A program made the translations under genes and the position numbers. Source: CAYVBE01 sp964572825 (GTDB lineage: Bacteria > Planctomycetota > Brocadiia > SM23-32). Taken from it: DNA of 8,530 nt. Below the pieces are notes generated by a model. It saw nothing but the letters and a program-made list of their open reading frames with translations. It ran no database searches and was not told where the DNA came from. The stretch covers positions 1 through 8,530 of the forward strand of contig CAZNGS010000109.1 of NCBI GenBank assembly GCA_964572825.1. The letters run 5' to 3'. Below, piece by piece: positions 6,598 through 8,530 of the stretch. Each line of letters starts with the position of its first letter. The stretch's first letter is position 1.

Positions 6598-7728
6598 TTA
6601 TGAGTCAGGAACAGCCTCGCTCTCCGACGCCCCGCCGGGCAGCAGGGCGCCGGTAGACCTCTCAAACGTCGCCACAGCCATGAAATAATCCCACCTGGCG
6701 GTCGCGTGCTGGGTCTGTGCGCGGGCCAGGGCCGTCTGGGCGTCCAGTAGGTCGTTTATCGTACCCGCGCCGACCTTGTAGCGCTCACGGGAGAGGCGCA
6801 CGCTCTCCTCAGCCTCGCTTACCAGCGCTCTGGCGGCCTCCGTGGACTCGTCGGTCTCGACCAGCGCATGGTAGGCGGCCCAGACCTCACGCTGGACCTG
6901 GAGCGCTCGTGCTCGAAGCGTTGATTCCTCGGCCGATAGCTCGGCCCGGGTGCGCGCCACGCGGTGGCTGCGGGAGAAACCTGTGAAGATGGGCCAGCTC
7001 AGTGTCAGCCCAAGGCTCCACTCATTGTCCTCCGGCAACAGGTCAGCGTCGCGCCGGCCCAGCGAGCCATCGGCGCTGAGGGTGGGGGCGAAGGCGCTCC
7101 GGGCGGCTTCCACGTCCGCGCGGGCCACTCCGAGCTGTTCCAGGCCGGCCGCCAGGGACGGGCGGTTGTGCAGGGCGACCCGGAGAGATTGCGCCAAATC
7201 AATGCGGTCCGGTGGGGGCGGGTCGGCCGGCTCCGGCTCGACCTTCAACTCCATCTCGACGGGCAGCCCCATGGCAGCGTTCAGGTTGCCACGCGCGATG
7301 CGCGCGGCGCTGCGCGCCCGGGTGAGGGGTAGACGGGCGTCGGCCACCTCGACGCGGGCGCGCACAACGTCAGCGGAGGTCACAGCTCCGGTATCGCGGC
7401 GCTGTTCCGCTATGGCCAGATGATCTTCGGCCCGGCCCAGGTTCTCCCCGGCGACGTTCTCCCCTTCCAGTGCGCTGAGAAGCCCGAAGTATGCGTTGTG
7501 CACATTGAGGGCGATGTCCTGCCGGGTGGCCTCGGCTTCACGCTGGGCCACGCCAGTGCGGTGCAGGGCCGCCATGAGGCGGGCGCGGCGCTCTCCTGCA
7601 TCGAACAGTGTGTAGCGAGCAGTCAGCGCTCCCGACCAGTCGTCCGTGGGTCCCACAGTGGTCGGCACGCCGGGGCGGGCGACGCCGGTCGGCAAGAAGA
7701 TGCGGCTCTGCCAGCGGGCGTAGCGCAC
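6598..7728 (-). CDS. TolC-family outer-membrane efflux protein, 5'-truncated
   Basis: Two outer-membrane-efflux repeats are recognisable. Numbered from the GTG at 7728, the first has ARYTLFDAGERRARLMAA (37-54) and the long helix with RDTGAVTSADVVRARVEVADAR. The second has LGLTLSWPIFTGFSRSHRVA and ends with YKVGAGTINDLLDAQTALA. TolC-type proteins form trimeric outer-membrane ducts for RND, ABC or MFS pumps. The fragment lacks a signal peptide and the opening helix. TolC-like sequence (LAVAAREAAAEARAPYYP) continues in frame upstream to about 7800, then meets a TGA at 7813-7815 and foreign sequence. The GTG is merely the first possible start and has no ribosome-binding site, so the gene is probably not translated as a functional porin. 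It has 376 codons from the GTG, versus roughly 430-480 for intact relatives. Confidence 0.85.
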   Translation of the reverse strand: MRYARWQSRIFLPTGVARPGVPTTVGPTDDWSGALTARYTLFDAGERRARLMAALHRTGVAQREAEATRQDIALNVHNAYFGLLSALEGENVAGENLGRAEDHLAIAEQRRDTGAVTSADVVRARVEVADARLPLTRARSAARIARGNLNAAMGLPVEMELKVEPEPADPPPPDRIDLAQSLRVALHNRPSLAAGLEQLGVARADVEAARSAFAPTLSADGSLGRRDADLLPEDNEWSLGLTLSWPIFTGFSRSHRVARTRAELSAEESTLRARALQVQREVWAAYHALVETDESTEAARALVSEAEESVRLSRERYKVGAGTINDLLDAQTALARAQTQHATARWDYFMAVATFERSTGALLPGGASESEAVPDS

Positions 7729-7729
7729 G

Positions 7730-8047
7730 TTAGCGTCGAGGCGGGGATAGTAGGGCGCGCGGGCCTCGGCCGCGGCCTCCCGGGCTGCGACCGCCAGCCA
7801 GATTCTGCTTGATCAGGGAATCGATGCGTTTCCGCTGACCGTCCGCGTCGCCCTCGGGCATATCGTCCAGGGCGTACCGCACGAACTCAAGTGCGGTCGT
7901 CTTGCCGGTGCCGCGTGCACCGATGAAACAGTTCAGCCCATCCGTGAAATCGCACTGCATACCGTCAAGGAAACCACCCACGACTTCCACGGAGTGAAGC
8001 CGGTGGAAACGGGGAGCGTCTGGTGATTGGCCTGACACGTTTGCCAA
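7730..8047 (-). CDS. AAA/SMC-like ATPase, N-terminal fragment cut off by a junction
   Basis: Residues 14-83 look like the start of an SMC/RecF-like AAA ATPase: FHRLHSVEVVGGFLDG, a beta strand with DGLNCFIG, Walker A GARGTGKTT (residues 43-51), then ALEFVRYALDD and KRIDSLIKQNL. After residue 83-86 the homology ends: the remaining residues (GRSPGGRGRGPRALLSPPRR) are an out-of-frame translation of TolC-coding DNA. Walker B, the signature motif and any coiled coil are missing, so only about 85 residues of a much longer protein remain. The start is TTG at 8047, with GGAG about 6 nt upstream and a promoter at 8100-8128. Members of this group are chromosome, repair or defence ATPases; which is unclear. 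Confidence 0.68.
   Translation of the reverse strand: MANVSGQSPDAPRFHRLHSVEVVGGFLDGMQCDFTDGLNCFIGARGTGKTTALEFVRYALDDMPEGDADGQRKRIDSLIKQNLAGGRSPGGRGRGPRALLSPPRR
7788..7815 (-). other. Chimeric junction between ATPase and TolC-family genes
   Basis: To the right of about 7803, the minus strand encodes ATPase sequence (DSLIKQNL). To the left of about 7800, a frame offset by one encodes TolC sequence (LAVAAREAAAEAR). The TolC frame meets TGA at 7813-7815 once inside ATPase DNA. The tandem CTGGCTGG at the switch could have served as microhomology. No insertion sequence, inverted repeat or attachment site is visible. Confidence 0.68.
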
Positions 8048-8099
8048 GACCCTCTCCTCTCATTGTCGCGCGGGCGAAAGGTGGCAGCACACCCCGGGG

Positions 8100-8128
8100 A
8101 TTATCGCCACTGGCGGCCCTCCTTTCAA
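8100..8128 (-). promoter_or_regulatory. Sigma70-type promoter for the ATPase gene
   Basis: On the minus strand, a -35 TTGAAA (8123-8128) and a -10 GATAAT (8100-8105) are separated by exactly 17 nt. The predicted start of transcription near 8093 leaves about 46 nt of leader before the TTG at 8047. Confidence 0.6.
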
Positions 8129-8163
8129 GTTCGGCCGACGTCCGATCCCTTGGAAGCAGGCCT

Positions 8164-8190
8164 CTTCGCAACCGCTCTCAGATTGCGAAG
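8164..8190. repeat. Perfect inverted repeat in the divergent promoter region
   Basis: CTTCGCAA (8164-8171) and TTGCGAAG (8183-8190) form a perfect 8-bp inverted repeat with an 11-nt spacer. It lies upstream of both divergent promoters, a position suited to a shared regulator site. No T-run follows on either strand, so it is not an intrinsic terminator. Confidence 0.45.
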
Positions 8191-8282
8191 CCAGCGACGA
8201 ACTCGCTATGCATGGGTCAGGTCAGCCCCGCATGTGGCTACGTGCGATGGCTTCGCTGACCGGTCCGCGTCGCAGTGGGGCC

Positions 8283-8311
8283 TTGAAAGCCCGCATGTGT
8301 AGCGCTATAAA
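8283..8311 (+). promoter_or_regulatory. Sigma70-type promoter for the rightward gene
   Basis: On the plus strand, a -35 TTGAAA (8283-8288) and a -10 TATAAA (8306-8311) are separated by exactly 17 nt. Expected transcription start is near 8318, about 46 nt before the ATG at 8364. Confidence 0.65.
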
Positions 8312-8363
8312 GCCGAGTGGCATCTGGCCGGCGAAACGACCACTGCATTCGGGGTGAGGCGAC

Positions 8364-8530
8364 AATGGGGACTCTTGGCGACCATTTCGAGAGCGAAGGA
8401 ATTGACGTCGATCTCATTATCTCTGAGATCGCGTTGGTCAAGCAGCTCATCAAGGAACGGACTCATCCCCTCGACCTAGAAGCTCAGCCGGAAACCCCGT
8501 TTTTCAGGGGCGGTATCAGGCAAATCGCAG
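8364..8530 (+). CDS. Unrecognised protein, N-terminal part (runs off the right edge)
   Basis: An open frame of 55 codons with no stop before the window ends, the only probable plus-strand gene. It begins MGTLGDHFESEGIDVDLIIS and continues with the helix-like EIALVKQLIKERTHPLDL, then a less regular stretch to the edge. An ATG preceded by GGGGTGAGG 4 nt away, plus a promoter at the right distance, support it as real. No family is identifiable with confidence. The amphipathic helix ending in HPLDL vaguely recalls the approach to the N box of GHKL ATPases, but no N box is visible, so this is only a hint. It is divergent from the ATPase gene and could share regulation with it. Local GC (about 56% over 8281-8520) is lower than in the operon. 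Confidence 0.58.

Noticed and set aside
7680..8047. Insertion sequence or mobile element at the ATPase-TolC junction.
   Set aside because: No transposase, terminal inverted repeats or target duplications are visible; the switch is direct from one gene to the other.
8227..8299. Direct repeat CCCGCATGTG at 8227 and 8290.
   Set aside because: Only 10 nt and two copies; no CRISPR-like or attachment-site structure around them.
8410..8430. Inverted repeat GATCTCA-N7-TGAGATC.
   Set aside because: It lies inside the rightward coding frame and the arms are short; no repeat copies or regulatory logic seen.

Overview
This 8.5 kb window is GC-rich bacterial DNA, apparently from a Gram-negative organism: it encodes a TolC-type outer-membrane protein, an RND/MMPL-type inner-membrane transporter and an exported LolA-like protein. 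All genes but one lie on the minus strand. The sequence does not allow a lineage call. Four clear CDSs end in TGA, so the standard code applies.

Right to left, which is the direction of transcription for most genes: (a) 8048-8530 is a divergent promoter region. It drives an AAA/SMC-like ATPase leftward and a partial, unrecognised gene rightward; each side has a well-spaced sigma70-type promoter. (b) The ATPase is cut off soon after its Walker A segment, near 7790-7803, where the sequence switches in another frame to the interior of a TolC-family gene lacking its signal peptide and N-terminus. This is a chimeric junction, either a real rearrangement or an assembly error. (c) The TolC remnant is followed by a membrane-bound HAMP-SpoIIE (PP2C) phosphatase. 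Its reading frame is interrupted by an in-frame TGA 21 codons before the natural C-terminus, which carries the last metal-binding Asp motif. (d) 4756-5082 is noncoding, with hairpins but no clear terminator.

(e) 1-4755 is one compact five-gene operon behind a strong promoter with palindromic operator candidates. In order it encodes an ArsR-type repressor fused to a rhodanese domain, an ArsM-like SAM methyltransferase missing two of the three arsenite-binding cysteines, an OsmC-family protein with two reactive-type cysteines, a 12-TM RND/MMPL (HAE3-type) exporter, and the start of a LolA-like outer-membrane lipoprotein-sorting protein. The last two genes overlap by ATGA.

The regulator (persulfide-type active site), the methyltransferase, the thiol peroxidase-like OsmC protein and the export pair suggest a stress module that senses, modifies and exports a thiol-reactive, metalloid or lipid-like compound. 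The substrate is unknown. This operon is the best candidate for an undescribed system here; the damaged genes at 5083-8047 are the other main point of interest.
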